Shown here: in pieces, positions 24,643 through 33,419 of the stretch
Numbering within the stretch: position 1 is the stretch's first letter
Layout: each line of letters opens with the position of its first letter
NCBI RefSeq assembly: GCF_048213115.1
Contig: NZ_CP172404.1
Location: forward strand, 62,001 to 126,000
From: Niveibacterium terrae
Lineage (GTDB): Bacteria > Pseudomonadota > Gammaproteobacteria > Burkholderiales > Rhodocyclaceae
DNA length: 64,000 bases
Direction: 5' to 3'
Notes under the pieces: model-generated
What the model was told of the DNA's origin: nothing
The model's database searches: none
The model's input: the letters and a program-made list of their open reading frames with translations, nothing else
Made by a program: the position numbers and the translations under genes

Positions 24643-27222
24643 GTGAAAATGAAGCCTCTGGCCTTGGCCATTGCGTCTCTGGGGGTCTACTCGGCCTCGC
24701 TGAGCGCTCTTGCCGATACCCCGACCGAAAAGATCGAAATCACCGGTTCGCGGATCAAGCGCGTCGACGCTGAAACCGCGTCCCCCGTCGAAGTCGTCTC
24801 GCGTGCCGATATCGCCAAGAGCGGCAACGCCACGGTGGCCGACGCGCTGCGCTCGATCACTGCGAACTCCGGCAGCTACAGCGAGAACTTCACGAACTCG
24901 TTCTCGCCTGGCGCTTCGGGCATCTCGCTGCGCGGTCTGGGCCAGAAGTCCACGCTGGTGCTGATCAACGGTCGCCGTGCGCCTAACTACGGCTTCGCGC
25001 AGAACCTGTCCGATACCTACTTCGATTTGAACTCGCTGCCGGCTTCGGCGATCGAGCGGGTTGAAGTCCTGAAGGATGGCGCATCCGCGCTTTACGGTTC
25101 GGACGCAGTGGCGGGTGTCATCAACGTGATCATGCGCAAGGACTTCAAGGGCCTGGAAGTGTCCGCCGAACAGGGCATCTCGGACTCGAACGACCTGCCG
25201 GAGTCTCACGTCGCGATCACCGGTGGTCTCGGCAAGCTGTCCGAAGACAATTACAACGTGCTCGCCTCGTTGGACTTCTTCAAGCGTGATGGCATCACCT
25301 ATGCCGATCGCGAGAAGACCCGCAACTACGACATGACCAGCATGCCAGGCGGTCTCTCTGGCTGGGGTTCTGGCGCGGGGACTTACTATGACCCGACAAC
25401 CAAGACGATGACCCCTGCGGCGAACTGTCAGGCGGGCGGTCAGATAGTCGACGCGACGAAGTTCAGCAGCAGTTACCATGGGTCGGCGTGTGCCTATAAT
25501 CCGGCCAGCTACCTGAACCTCTACCCGTCCACCGAGCGCCTGAACTTCTTCAGCCGCGGCACCTTTAATCTCGGTGGCTCGCTGCAGGCCTTCGCCGAAG
25601 TCTTCGCGTCGCACACGAAGACGAACCAGCTTTCGACTCCCGCGAGCTTGTCGATCAATGGCTTCGGTGTCGCCTATGATCCGGTCACGCATGGCGCTTC
25701 CAGGATCGATACGACGCTGCCGGTTGGCAACGCAGCCAACCCTTATCCGGTGGCGACGGCGCTCGGCTACACCTTCTTCGATGTCGGTCCCCGCTCAGCC
25801 GAAATCGTCAGCGATTCCTATCGTGTACTCGGAGGCCTGAAGGGCGCGCTTAAGACCTGGGACTGGGAGGTCGCGCTGACTGCAGGCCAGAGCAAGTCGA
25901 AAGCCGACAATTTCAATTACGTCAATGTCCACGCTTTGCAGAAAGCTCTGGTCGACGGCTCCTATGACTTCTTCAATCCAACGAAGGCGCAGAGCGATGC
26001 GCTGCGCCTGAATACGACGCGTAACTCGACCTCCAAAACCTATACGGCCGATGCGAGTGTTCGCGGCGACCTGTTCTCGCTTCCGGCCGGTTCGGTGGGT
26101 GCGGTGTTCGGCGTCGATTTCCGCCGCGAACAGCTTGACGATGTTCCCGACGATCTGCTGAAGAACGGCTACATTCTTGGTTCGGGGGCGACCGAAACCC
26201 ACGGCTCGCGCAACGTCAGCGCTGCGTACTTCGAATTCGCCGTTCCGGTGGTCAAGTCCGTCGAAATGGGGCTGGCGGCTCGTGCCGACAAGTACAGCGA
26301 CTTCGGCTCGGCTTTCTCGCCGTCCGCGAACATCAAGTTCACGCCGATGAAGGAACTGGCCTTCCGCGCATCCTGGGGCAAGGGCTTCCGTGCTCCGACG
26401 TTGGCCGAGAACTCGGATTCGAATTCGACGTCCTTCCAGACGATTACTGACAAGAAGCTCAAGCAGAGTTACTCGGTGGCGACCGTTGTCAAGAGCAACC
26501 CGAACCTCTCGCCCGAGAAGTCGACCAGTCTGAACTTCGGTATCGTCGCCCAGCCGCTCAAGGCCGTCGATTTCACCATCGATTACTTCCGGATCAAGCA
26601 GAACAACCTGGTTGGCCGCGATTCGGCAGCCTACGTCGTGAATCACGAGGCTGAGCATCCCGAGCTGGTTGTTCGCGATCCGTCCACGGGCCGGGTGATC
26701 TATGTGCTCCGTCAGTTCTACAACCAGGACTATGTGCAGACCAGCGGCATCGACTACACCGCGAATTGGCGCATGGGGCAGATGGGACCGGGCAAGCTCT
26801 CGGCCAAACTCGACTGGAGCTATCTGATCGATTGGAAGATGCTCTCGAAGGGCGTTCTGACGGACTATGCCGGCAACGATGGCTATAACCTGTACCACCG
26901 CAATACCGGGAAGCTGAAGTTCAACTGGGATGCGCCGGTCTGGTCGGTGTCGCTGGGGGTCAACTACCTCGATGGTTACAACATCGCGTCGCCGGTCACT
27001 GATGCCAATGACAACGTCGTTCAGGATCACGTCAATGCCTACATCACGACCGACATCTACACGAGCTACAACGTGACTAAGGCCTTGCAGGCGACCTTCT
27101 CGATCCAGAACATCGAGAACCGCAACCCGCCAACGGACCTGCAGTATGCGGAAGGCTATGACACCTATGACTACGGTCTGCGGGGTCGTTACTACCGCCT
27201 GGGCGTGAACTACAAGTTCTGA
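24643..27222 (+). CDS. TonB-dependent outer-membrane receptor (array member C)
   Basis: An 859-residue receptor with signal peptide, EKIEITGSRIKRVD, plug and barrel ending YRLGVNYKF. Close paralogue of B in the plug and in barrel strands, but different in predicted surface loops, for example the Cys262-Cys283 loop. This pattern is expected if the copies diverged in ligand choice. The GTG start at 24643 is preceded by AAAAGGA. It has its own promoter and an intrinsic terminator identical in hairpin to that of B. The ligand is unknown. Confidence 0.94.
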   Translation: MKMKPLALAIASLGVYSASLSALADTPTEKIEITGSRIKRVDAETASPVEVVSRADIAKSGNATVADALRSITANSGSYSENFTNSFSPGASGISLRGLGQKSTLVLINGRRAPNYGFAQNLSDTYFDLNSLPASAIERVEVLKDGASALYGSDAVAGVINVIMRKDFKGLEVSAEQGISDSNDLPESHVAITGGLGKLSEDNYNVLASLDFFKRDGITYADREKTRNYDMTSMPGGLSGWGSGAGTYYDPTTKTMTPAANCQAGGQIVDATKFSSSYHGSACAYNPASYLNLYPSTERLNFFSRGTFNLGGSLQAFAEVFASHTKTNQLSTPASLSINGFGVAYDPVTHGASRIDTTLPVGNAANPYPVATALGYTFFDVGPRSAEIVSDSYRVLGGLKGALKTWDWEVALTAGQSKSKADNFNYVNVHALQKALVDGSYDFFNPTKAQSDALRLNTTRNSTSKTYTADASVRGDLFSLPAGSVGAVFGVDFRREQLDDVPDDLLKNGYILGSGATETHGSRNVSAAYFEFAVPVVKSVEMGLAARADKYSDFGSAFSPSANIKFTPMKELAFRASWGKGFRAPTLAENSDSNSTSFQTITDKKLKQSYSVATVVKSNPNLSPEKSTSLNFGIVAQPLKAVDFTIDYFRIKQNNLVGRDSAAYVVNHEAEHPELVVRDPSTGRVIYVLRQFYNQDYVQTSGIDYTANWRMGQMGPGKLSAKLDWSYLIDWKMLSKGVLTDYAGNDGYNLYHRNTGKLKFNWDAPVWSVSLGVNYLDGYNIASPVTDANDNVVQDHVNAYITTDIYTSYNVTKALQATFSIQNIENRNPPTDLQYAEGYDTYDYGLRGRYYRLGVNYKF

Positions 27223-27246
27223 GTTTCACGGCAGCCTGTACTTTTC

Positions 27247-27272
27247 AAGCGCACCTTCGGGTGCGCTTTTTT
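27247..27272 (+). terminator. Intrinsic terminator of receptor C
   Basis: AAGCGCACC-TTCG-GGTGCGCTT followed by T's; the preceding 3' UTR (TTTCACGGCAG.CTGTACTTTT) is nearly the same as after receptor B, showing duplication of gene plus terminator. Confidence 0.92.
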
Positions 27273-27419
27273 ATTGCGCGCCCGGCAGGGGGCCCCTGAG
27301 GGAGTAAGTCCGGCCGGATCCCGGCTGTTCGCGCTGGCTGGCATGGGCGCCCGGCCGGAGGGCGGGGCAAGTTGGTGCAAAAGCGCCAGCGAGGCACCAG
27401 AGAGAGGCACAGCGTCACA

Positions 27420-27439
27420 AAAATGAGACACGATGTTGC
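27420..27439 (+). promoter_or_regulatory. Second conserved upstream block, receptor D
   Basis: AAAATGAGACACGATGTTGC, again 89 nt before the dyad. It is more diverged than the B and C copies but keeps ATG.G.CA and GTTGC. Confidence 0.35.
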
Positions 27440-27527
27440 TGGGCACGAGTGTTTTTGAATATCCTGACGCAACAAAACATGTAAACAGGCAAAAGCGTCG
27501 CGATTTTGTTGTTCTTGTCGCAAAAAC

Positions 27528-27582
27528 GTAACAAGAGTGTTGCTTTTGCGAATAGCGTTACAAGTCGGGCACATAGGTTGCT
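27528..27582 (+). promoter_or_regulatory. Receptor D: upstream dyad and sigma-54-type promoter
   Basis: Dyad GTAACA-AGAG-TGTTGC at 27528-27543, then GGGCAC-ATAGG-TTGCT at 27567-27582, the best match to TGGCAC-N5-TTGCW in the array (one mismatch). Predicted start near 27593, leader about 83 nt. No gene is seen in the 453-bp gap. Confidence 0.65.
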
Positions 27583-27675
27583 GGATGTTCATCAGGAGCG
27601 GCCAAAACCGTGCCCATCACCTCCCCGCCAAGCGGGAGGGAAAACCAAACAGCAACAAGCAAAGGGACTCACACA

Positions 27676-30450
27676 GTGAAAATGAAACCACTGGCTTTGG
27701 CCATCGCGTCTCTCGGGCTGTACTCGGCCTCGCTGAGCGCTATCGCCGACGAGCAGAAAGTCGAGCGCATCGAAGTGACGGGCTCCGCGATCAAGCGGAT
27801 CAACGCCGAGACCGCGCTTCCGGTCCAGAACATCTCGCAGGCGGACATTCAGAAGACCGGAGCGACCTCGGTTGCCGACCTTCTGCAGAAGCTGCCGGCG
27901 ATGCAGGGCTTCACGAACGATGCCGCGTCGGTCGGAACGAGCGCGGGCGGCTACGCGAGCGCCTCGCTGCACGGCTTGGGTGATACCCGCAGCTTGGTGC
28001 TGATCAACGGACGTCGCGTCGCGACTTTTGCCGGCCAGTCTCTGACCGGTGCGTCGGCCGGCGTCGACCTGAACTCGATTCCGATCGCGGCGATCCAGCG
28101 CGTCGAAGTGCTGACCGATGGCGCTTCGGCAATCTATGGTTCCGACGCGATGGCCGGGGTTGTGAACTTCATCCTGAAGCAGGACTACACCGGGGTTGAA
28201 CTGACGGCCGGCACGGTCTTCACCGATGGCGGTGGCGCCGAGGAGAAGAAGGCTTCGATCACGGCTGGCTATGGCGACCTGGAGAAGGATCGCTTCAATA
28301 TCCTGGTTTCGGCGTCCCATGAAGAACGCACTGCGCTGAAGGCGACCGACCGCTCCGAGTTCGCCTACCCGACCAAGGGCTATTACGACTTCACCGGTTC
28401 GGACGGCAAGGACTATCGCCTCTACACGACTTCCGGAAAGAGCATTCCGGGTAACGTCGCGGGCGGGAGCGTCACGAATGCGGATGGTACGGTCACCAAG
28501 TGGAGCGGCTTCAACCCCTACCTGAAAGCCAACGGCAGCTGCGCTGCGGGCAGCGTCCAGTCCGGGAACAACTGCCGCTACATCTATCCGGCCGATCTGG
28601 AGATCATCCCGGATTCGAAGCGCGACAGCCTGCTGACCAGCTTCAATTTCAAGATCAACGAGAACCATCAGTTCTTCGCCGAGGCGATGTACTCCCGGCA
28701 CGAGACGACGTCGCGGGTTGCGCCGCCTCCGGGCAGCATCCTCGTCAAGGCGGGCTCTCCGTTCTATGCAACGTATCTTCAGCCCTACGGCGTTCCGGCC
28801 AACGCGGACGTGACGGTCAACTGGCGGCTCGGCGATGCCGGACAGCGCGCGACCAATGACATCACTGAAGCGACTCACCTGGTTGTCGGCCTCAAGGGCG
28901 TTCTCGCCGGTTGGGACTATCAGACCTCGTATACGCATTCGCTCAACCGCTGGACCGAGAGGATTGGTGGCGGTTACCTCTACCAGGATGCGCTGTCCAA
29001 GGCGATCGACTCGGGCCTGATCAACCCCTTCGTGCCGGTCGGCAACCAGAGCCCCGAAGCGATGGCTCTGATCAACGCGGCGAAGGTCTCCAGCGATGCG
29101 CAGTACAAGCTGGGAACGACCTACCTGGACTTCTTCCAGGCTCAGGCTTCGCACGAGATCTTCTCGCTGCCGGCCGGCGGCGTTCAGCTCGGTACTGGTT
29201 TTGACATCCACCGCGAGCGCAACAAGTACGAACCCTCGGCGCTGGCCCAGGGCCTCGAGCAGGGCGGCCAGTTCCCCGACTTTGCGACCGATGCTCCGTT
29301 CGACACGGCTCGTACGGCTTGGGGCGCGTTTGGCGAACTGCTCGTGCCCATCGTCAAGGGCCTGGAGGCGACCACCGCAGTTCGCTATGACCACTACTCT
29401 GACTTTGGCAGCACGACCAACGCCAAACTGGGCATGCGCTGGACTCCGATGCGTAACCTGCTGGTTCGTGCTTCGGTCAACAGCGGTTTCCACGCTCCGC
29501 AGCCGGCTCAGACCGCGAACGTGACCCAACTCTACGGCGTGACGGCGGGGAACTACACCTGCCCGTTCGCCGCGACCGACTCGCGCAGCGCTTACTGTGT
29601 GCCGGGTGGAGACGCTGCCCAGTACCAGATGTATGTGTCCGGCAACCCGGACCTGAAGCCTGAGAAATCGACGCAGTTCACGCTCGGCTTCCGCTATGAG
29701 CCGACGACCTGGGCTTCGCTCGGCGCGGATCTGTGGAGCATCAAGATTCGCAATCAGTTCGGCAGCAAGACCGAGACCGAGATCGCTCAGGACTGGGAGG
29801 ATTCGATCGCCAAGGGTTATATCCGCCCGCTCTATACCGATCCGCAGACCAAGCAGGTTCAGTACGCGTTCGTGCTTCCTCAGGTCAACCTGGGCGACCG
29901 CAAGACCACCGGCATCGACTTCGACCTGCGCTTCGCGTTCAAGACCCCGGTTGGCCGCGTGAACTCGAGCGTCGTCGCGACCTGGACCCTGGTCGATCAA
30001 CAGCAGACCGAAAGGGGCGGCGATTACTACAGCAACCTGGGTCAGTACAGTCCCTACCTTGGCGCTGCAACGCTGCGTCTGCAGGGAGCCTGGACGACGA
30101 CGTTGGCGACAGCGAACTTCGATCACACGCTGACTTTGAACTACAAGTCCGGGTATCGGGAAGTGAACGGCGGCAGCCTCGACATCACCGATGCTAAGGG
30201 CAACTACCCGGACGATGTGGACTACTTCGAAGCTCCGCACAAGGTCAAGGCCTGGTTCCCGGTCGACTGGCAAACCGCGTGGAAGACTCCGCTCCAGGGG
30301 CTGCGCGTGACCGGCGGCATCTACAACGTGTTCGACAAAAAGCCGCCCTTCTCGACCACCGGCAGTACGGGCCAAGTCATCGGCTACAACGCCCAGGTCT
30401 CCGATCCGCGCGGTCGCACCTACTACCTGAACGCAAGTTACAAGTTCTGA
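27676..30450 (+). CDS. TonB-dependent outer-membrane receptor (array member D)
   Basis: A 924-residue receptor with the same type of signal peptide (MKMKPLALAIASLG) but a more divergent mature part: ERIEVTGSAIKR, plug motifs ASLHGLGDTRSLVLING and AIQRVEVLTDGASAIYGSDA, and barrel end YYLNASYKF. Its loop Cys pair is CAAGSVQSGNNC. The GTG start at 27676 follows AAAGGGA. It keeps the array's promoter layout but has an unrelated terminator, as does receptor A, so A and D probably joined or diverged earlier than B, C and E. The ligand is unknown. Confidence 0.93.
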   Translation: MKMKPLALAIASLGLYSASLSAIADEQKVERIEVTGSAIKRINAETALPVQNISQADIQKTGATSVADLLQKLPAMQGFTNDAASVGTSAGGYASASLHGLGDTRSLVLINGRRVATFAGQSLTGASAGVDLNSIPIAAIQRVEVLTDGASAIYGSDAMAGVVNFILKQDYTGVELTAGTVFTDGGGAEEKKASITAGYGDLEKDRFNILVSASHEERTALKATDRSEFAYPTKGYYDFTGSDGKDYRLYTTSGKSIPGNVAGGSVTNADGTVTKWSGFNPYLKANGSCAAGSVQSGNNCRYIYPADLEIIPDSKRDSLLTSFNFKINENHQFFAEAMYSRHETTSRVAPPPGSILVKAGSPFYATYLQPYGVPANADVTVNWRLGDAGQRATNDITEATHLVVGLKGVLAGWDYQTSYTHSLNRWTERIGGGYLYQDALSKAIDSGLINPFVPVGNQSPEAMALINAAKVSSDAQYKLGTTYLDFFQAQASHEIFSLPAGGVQLGTGFDIHRERNKYEPSALAQGLEQGGQFPDFATDAPFDTARTAWGAFGELLVPIVKGLEATTAVRYDHYSDFGSTTNAKLGMRWTPMRNLLVRASVNSGFHAPQPAQTANVTQLYGVTAGNYTCPFAATDSRSAYCVPGGDAAQYQMYVSGNPDLKPEKSTQFTLGFRYEPTTWASLGADLWSIKIRNQFGSKTETEIAQDWEDSIAKGYIRPLYTDPQTKQVQYAFVLPQVNLGDRKTTGIDFDLRFAFKTPVGRVNSSVVATWTLVDQQQTERGGDYYSNLGQYSPYLGAATLRLQGAWTTTLATANFDHTLTLNYKSGYREVNGGSLDITDAKGNYPDDVDYFEAPHKVKAWFPVDWQTAWKTPLQGLRVTGGIYNVFDKKPPFSTTGSTGQVIGYNAQVSDPRGRTYYLNASYKF

Positions 30451-30473
30451 TCGGACTTGAGGTTCAGCAGAAA

Positions 30474-30504
30474 AACAGGCCGGCATCCCCGGCCTGTTTT
30501 TTTT
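30474..30504 (+). terminator. Intrinsic terminator of receptor D
   Basis: AACAGGCCGG pairs with CCGGCCTGTT around CATCC and is followed by eight T in total. Confidence 0.9.
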
Positions 30505-30655
30505 GTGATGAGCCAAGGCCGTCATGCGAGTTCTCCGGTTCTTCCCGTGGGCTTCTGATTTGTTTCAGGCGCTCGCTCGATTCTTACGAGTGTTAATGAA
30601 TGGTTGTTGGGATTGATGACTGGGCGGGGCTTGAGTGGCCTTTTGTTGTAGATAC

Positions 30656-30711
30656 GTAACAAAAGTGTTGGTTTTTGTCGATAACTTTGCCGGGTGAGCG
30701 CAACTGTTGCG
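30656..30711 (+). promoter_or_regulatory. Receptor E: upstream dyad and degenerate sigma-54-type promoter
   Basis: Dyad GTAACA-AAAG-TGTTGG at 30656-30671 is followed at the usual 25-nt distance by GAGCGC-AACTG-TTGCG (30696-30711). The -12 TTGC is kept, but the -24 GG is AG, so this promoter may be weaker or dead. The second conserved block is not found here. The 353-bp gap has no gene. Confidence 0.45.
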
Positions 30712-30803
30712 CCGCATCGCTCAATGCGGTCAAAAGCCGTGATTGCACCCCCCTCGCCTGGCTCAAGTGCAGCCAGACGGCAACATGCAAAGGAATTGAC
30801 GCC

Positions 30804-33362
30804 GTGAAAGTGAAACCCTTGGCCTTGGCCATCGCGTCTCTCGGGATTTATTCTGCATCGTCGATCGCTCTAGCCGACACACAGCCCGAGAAAATTGAAG
30901 TTACCGGCTCGCGGATCAAGCGAGTGGATGCCGAGACGGCGTCTCCGGTTCAGGTCATCAGCCATGCGGACATCGAGCGCAGCGGCGCGGCGACGATCTC
31001 GGAAGTGCTGCAGAAGATCAGTGCCAACAGCGGCGGCAGCTACTCCGAGAACTTTTCCAACTCGTTCTCGCCGGGCGCGGCCGGGATCGCGCTGCGCGGC
31101 TTGGGCCAGAAGTCGACGCTGGTGCTGATCAACGGTCGTCGCGCTCCGAACTACGGGTTCGCGCAGAACCTGTCCGATACCTATTTCGACATCAACTCGA
31201 TCCCGGCTGCTGCCGTCGAGCGGGTCGAAGTTCTGAAGGACGGATCCTCGGCGATCTACGGTTCGGATGCGGTGGCCGGCGTCATCAACGTGATCCTGAG
31301 GCACGACTACCAAGGGGCCGAAGTGGCCGCTGACTATGGTACGTCGAACAAGAGCGATCTGACCGAGAAGCACGTCGCTTTGACCGGTGGCTTCGGCAAC
31401 CTCACCGAGGACGGCTTCAACGTGCTGACCTCGATCGATTACTTCAAGCGTGACGGCATCACCTATGCCGACCGCAGCAAATCCAGCAACTACGGTGGAG
31501 TCGAGAACTGGTCGACGAACGCCGGCACCTACCGTACCTCGCCGCGCGCCGCGTTTGCGAACTGCCCGACCGGCGCTTCGACGATGGACGCCAGCAACTG
31601 GGGTCTGAGCGGCACCGTTTGCGGCTACAACCCGGCCAGCTATGTCAGCCTGATCCCGAGCACCGAACGGATCAACTCCTTCACGAGCGGCGAATACCGC
31701 TTCAGCGACAAGCTCCAGGCCTTTGGTAACCTGTTCCTGTCGCACACGAAGACCAACCAGTCGATGACTCCGTCGTCGCTGACCTCGACCAGCGTCCGCT
31801 ATGACCCGAGCACGGGCGGCATCGCCTCGGTCAGCAATAAACTGCCGGTCGGCAATTCGTCGAATCCCTATTCGACCGCGGTCGGCATCGGCTATACGTT
31901 CTTCGATGTCGGCGCACGCACGGCCGAAATCACGACCGACATGTACCGCGTGATGGGCGGCCTCAAGGGCAACCTGACGGGTTCCTGGGACTGGGAATCG
32001 GCGGTCTGGTACGGCGAGAGCAAGACGACCCAGGACCAGTACAACCGCGTCAACGCGGTGGCTCTGGCCGACGCGATCGCGAACGACAGCTACAACTTCC
32101 TGTCGCCGACGACGGCTCAGACCGATGCGCTGAGGATCAACACGAGCCGTGAAGGCAAGTCCAAGCTGTATGCGGGCGACTTCCACGTGACCGGCGACGT
32201 CTATGCGTTGCCGGCAGGTTCGATCAGCCTGGCGACTGGACTTGAGGTGCGGCGCGAGACGATGGACGATGTTCCGGACAGCTGGTCCAGCGGCGGTTAC
32301 ATCTTGGGGCAAGGTGCGACCGAGACCCACGGCGCGCGCAACGTCAGTGCCGGTTACTTTGAAGTGACGCTGCCGGTCCATAAGAAGCTGGAGCTGTCGC
32401 TGGCCGGACGCGAGGATTATTACAGCGATTTCGGTTCGGCCTTCTCGCCAAAGGCGGGCTTCAAGTTCACGCCGTCCAAGATGCTGGCCATCCGCGGTAC
32501 CGTGAGCCGTGGCTTCCGTGCCCCGACCCTGGCCGAGAACGCGCAGTCGAATTCGACCTACTTCACGTCGGTGACCGACAAGAGCGCGTCTTCGCCCAAC
32601 TACGGCAAGACTGTTTCGATCGCTGGCGTGCTCCAGTCGAACCCGAACCTGCAGCCGGAGAAATCGACCAGCTACAACTTCGGATTTGTCGTCCAACCTG
32701 CTCAGGCGATCGACTTCACGGTCGATTACTACCACATCAAGAAGACCAACGAGATCTCGACCGACAGCGAGCAGTACGTCGTCAATCACGAGTCGGATGC
32801 CGCGTATGCCGGCAAGGTCGTTCGCAACTCCGAAGGCGACATTGTCTATGTCGTGACGAGCTATCGTAACCTTCAGTACATCAAGACGAGCGGTGTCGAC
32901 CTGACGTTCAACTGGCGCTTGGGTCAAGTTGGTCCGGCCAAGGCCAGCCTGAAAGTCGACTGGAACTACCTGATCTCGTGGAAGAGCCCTCAGGAAGATG
33001 GCACGGACGTCGAGTACGCCGGCAACGACGGCAGTTCCAACGGGGCGATGTCGAAGAACAAGGGCAGTGCAACGCTGAACTTCGATGCGCCCGTCTGGAG
33101 CGCTGGGGTGACCGGCAACTTCTACGGCGGCTACGATCTTGTTGCTGACGACGGAGTGGATCAGGCGCGTGTCGACCACTGGCTGACGACCGATATCTAT
33201 GCCAGCTACAACATCACGAAGAAGCTGAAGACGAGTTTCTCGATCACGAACATCGAGAACAAGGCGCCGCCGACCGACATCAATTATGCCGCTGGCTACA
33301 ACTATTACTACTACACGGATCGCGGTCGTTACTTCCGCCTGGGCATGAACTACAAGTTCTGA
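30804..33362 (+). CDS. TonB-dependent outer-membrane receptor (array member E)
   Basis: An 852-residue receptor: signal peptide (KVKPLALAIASLGIYSAS), EKIEVTGSRIKRVD, plug with IALRGLGQKSTLVLING and VERVEVLKDGSSAIYGSDA, barrel ending FRLGMNYKF. It is closest to B and C. The start is GTG at 30804. Here the ATG found two codons later in the other copies is replaced by another GTG, which supports the upstream GTG as the true start in the whole array. The loop Cys pair is CPTGASTMDASNWGLSGTVC. The terminator is shared in hairpin sequence with B and C. The ligand is unknown. Confidence 0.93.
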   Translation: MKVKPLALAIASLGIYSASSIALADTQPEKIEVTGSRIKRVDAETASPVQVISHADIERSGAATISEVLQKISANSGGSYSENFSNSFSPGAAGIALRGLGQKSTLVLINGRRAPNYGFAQNLSDTYFDINSIPAAAVERVEVLKDGSSAIYGSDAVAGVINVILRHDYQGAEVAADYGTSNKSDLTEKHVALTGGFGNLTEDGFNVLTSIDYFKRDGITYADRSKSSNYGGVENWSTNAGTYRTSPRAAFANCPTGASTMDASNWGLSGTVCGYNPASYVSLIPSTERINSFTSGEYRFSDKLQAFGNLFLSHTKTNQSMTPSSLTSTSVRYDPSTGGIASVSNKLPVGNSSNPYSTAVGIGYTFFDVGARTAEITTDMYRVMGGLKGNLTGSWDWESAVWYGESKTTQDQYNRVNAVALADAIANDSYNFLSPTTAQTDALRINTSREGKSKLYAGDFHVTGDVYALPAGSISLATGLEVRRETMDDVPDSWSSGGYILGQGATETHGARNVSAGYFEVTLPVHKKLELSLAGREDYYSDFGSAFSPKAGFKFTPSKMLAIRGTVSRGFRAPTLAENAQSNSTYFTSVTDKSASSPNYGKTVSIAGVLQSNPNLQPEKSTSYNFGFVVQPAQAIDFTVDYYHIKKTNEISTDSEQYVVNHESDAAYAGKVVRNSEGDIVYVVTSYRNLQYIKTSGVDLTFNWRLGQVGPAKASLKVDWNYLISWKSPQEDGTDVEYAGNDGSSNGAMSKNKGSATLNFDAPVWSAGVTGNFYGGYDLVADDGVDQARVDHWLTTDIYASYNITKKLKTSFSITNIENKAPPTDINYAAGYNYYYYTDRGRYFRLGMNYKF

Positions 33363-33392
33363 TCTTCACGCCGGGTCCCATTGCTGTTTGCG

Positions 33393-33419
33393 AGCGCACC
33401 TTCGGGTGCGCTTTTTTTT
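33393..33419. terminator. Terminator between receptor E and the convergent DUF971 gene
   Basis: AGCGCACC-TTCG-GGTGCGCT with eight T on the plus strand. The DUF971 stop (33418) lies at its edge, so the hairpin may serve both converging genes. Confidence 0.9.

Noticed and set aside
27592..30525. A 977-codon open frame on the minus strand covering receptor D, with similar long antisense frames over receptors A (19016-20926), B (21690-23972) and E (30870-33179)
   Set aside because: These are mirror frames caused by GC-rich third positions in the receptor genes. Their products are Arg/Val/Asp-rich without any family motif, and the plus-strand genes are unmistakable.
18000..33400. Mobile element or phage origin of the receptor array
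   Set aside because: No transposase, integrase, terminal inverted repeats or target duplication were visible; only the gene-order break suggests insertion.
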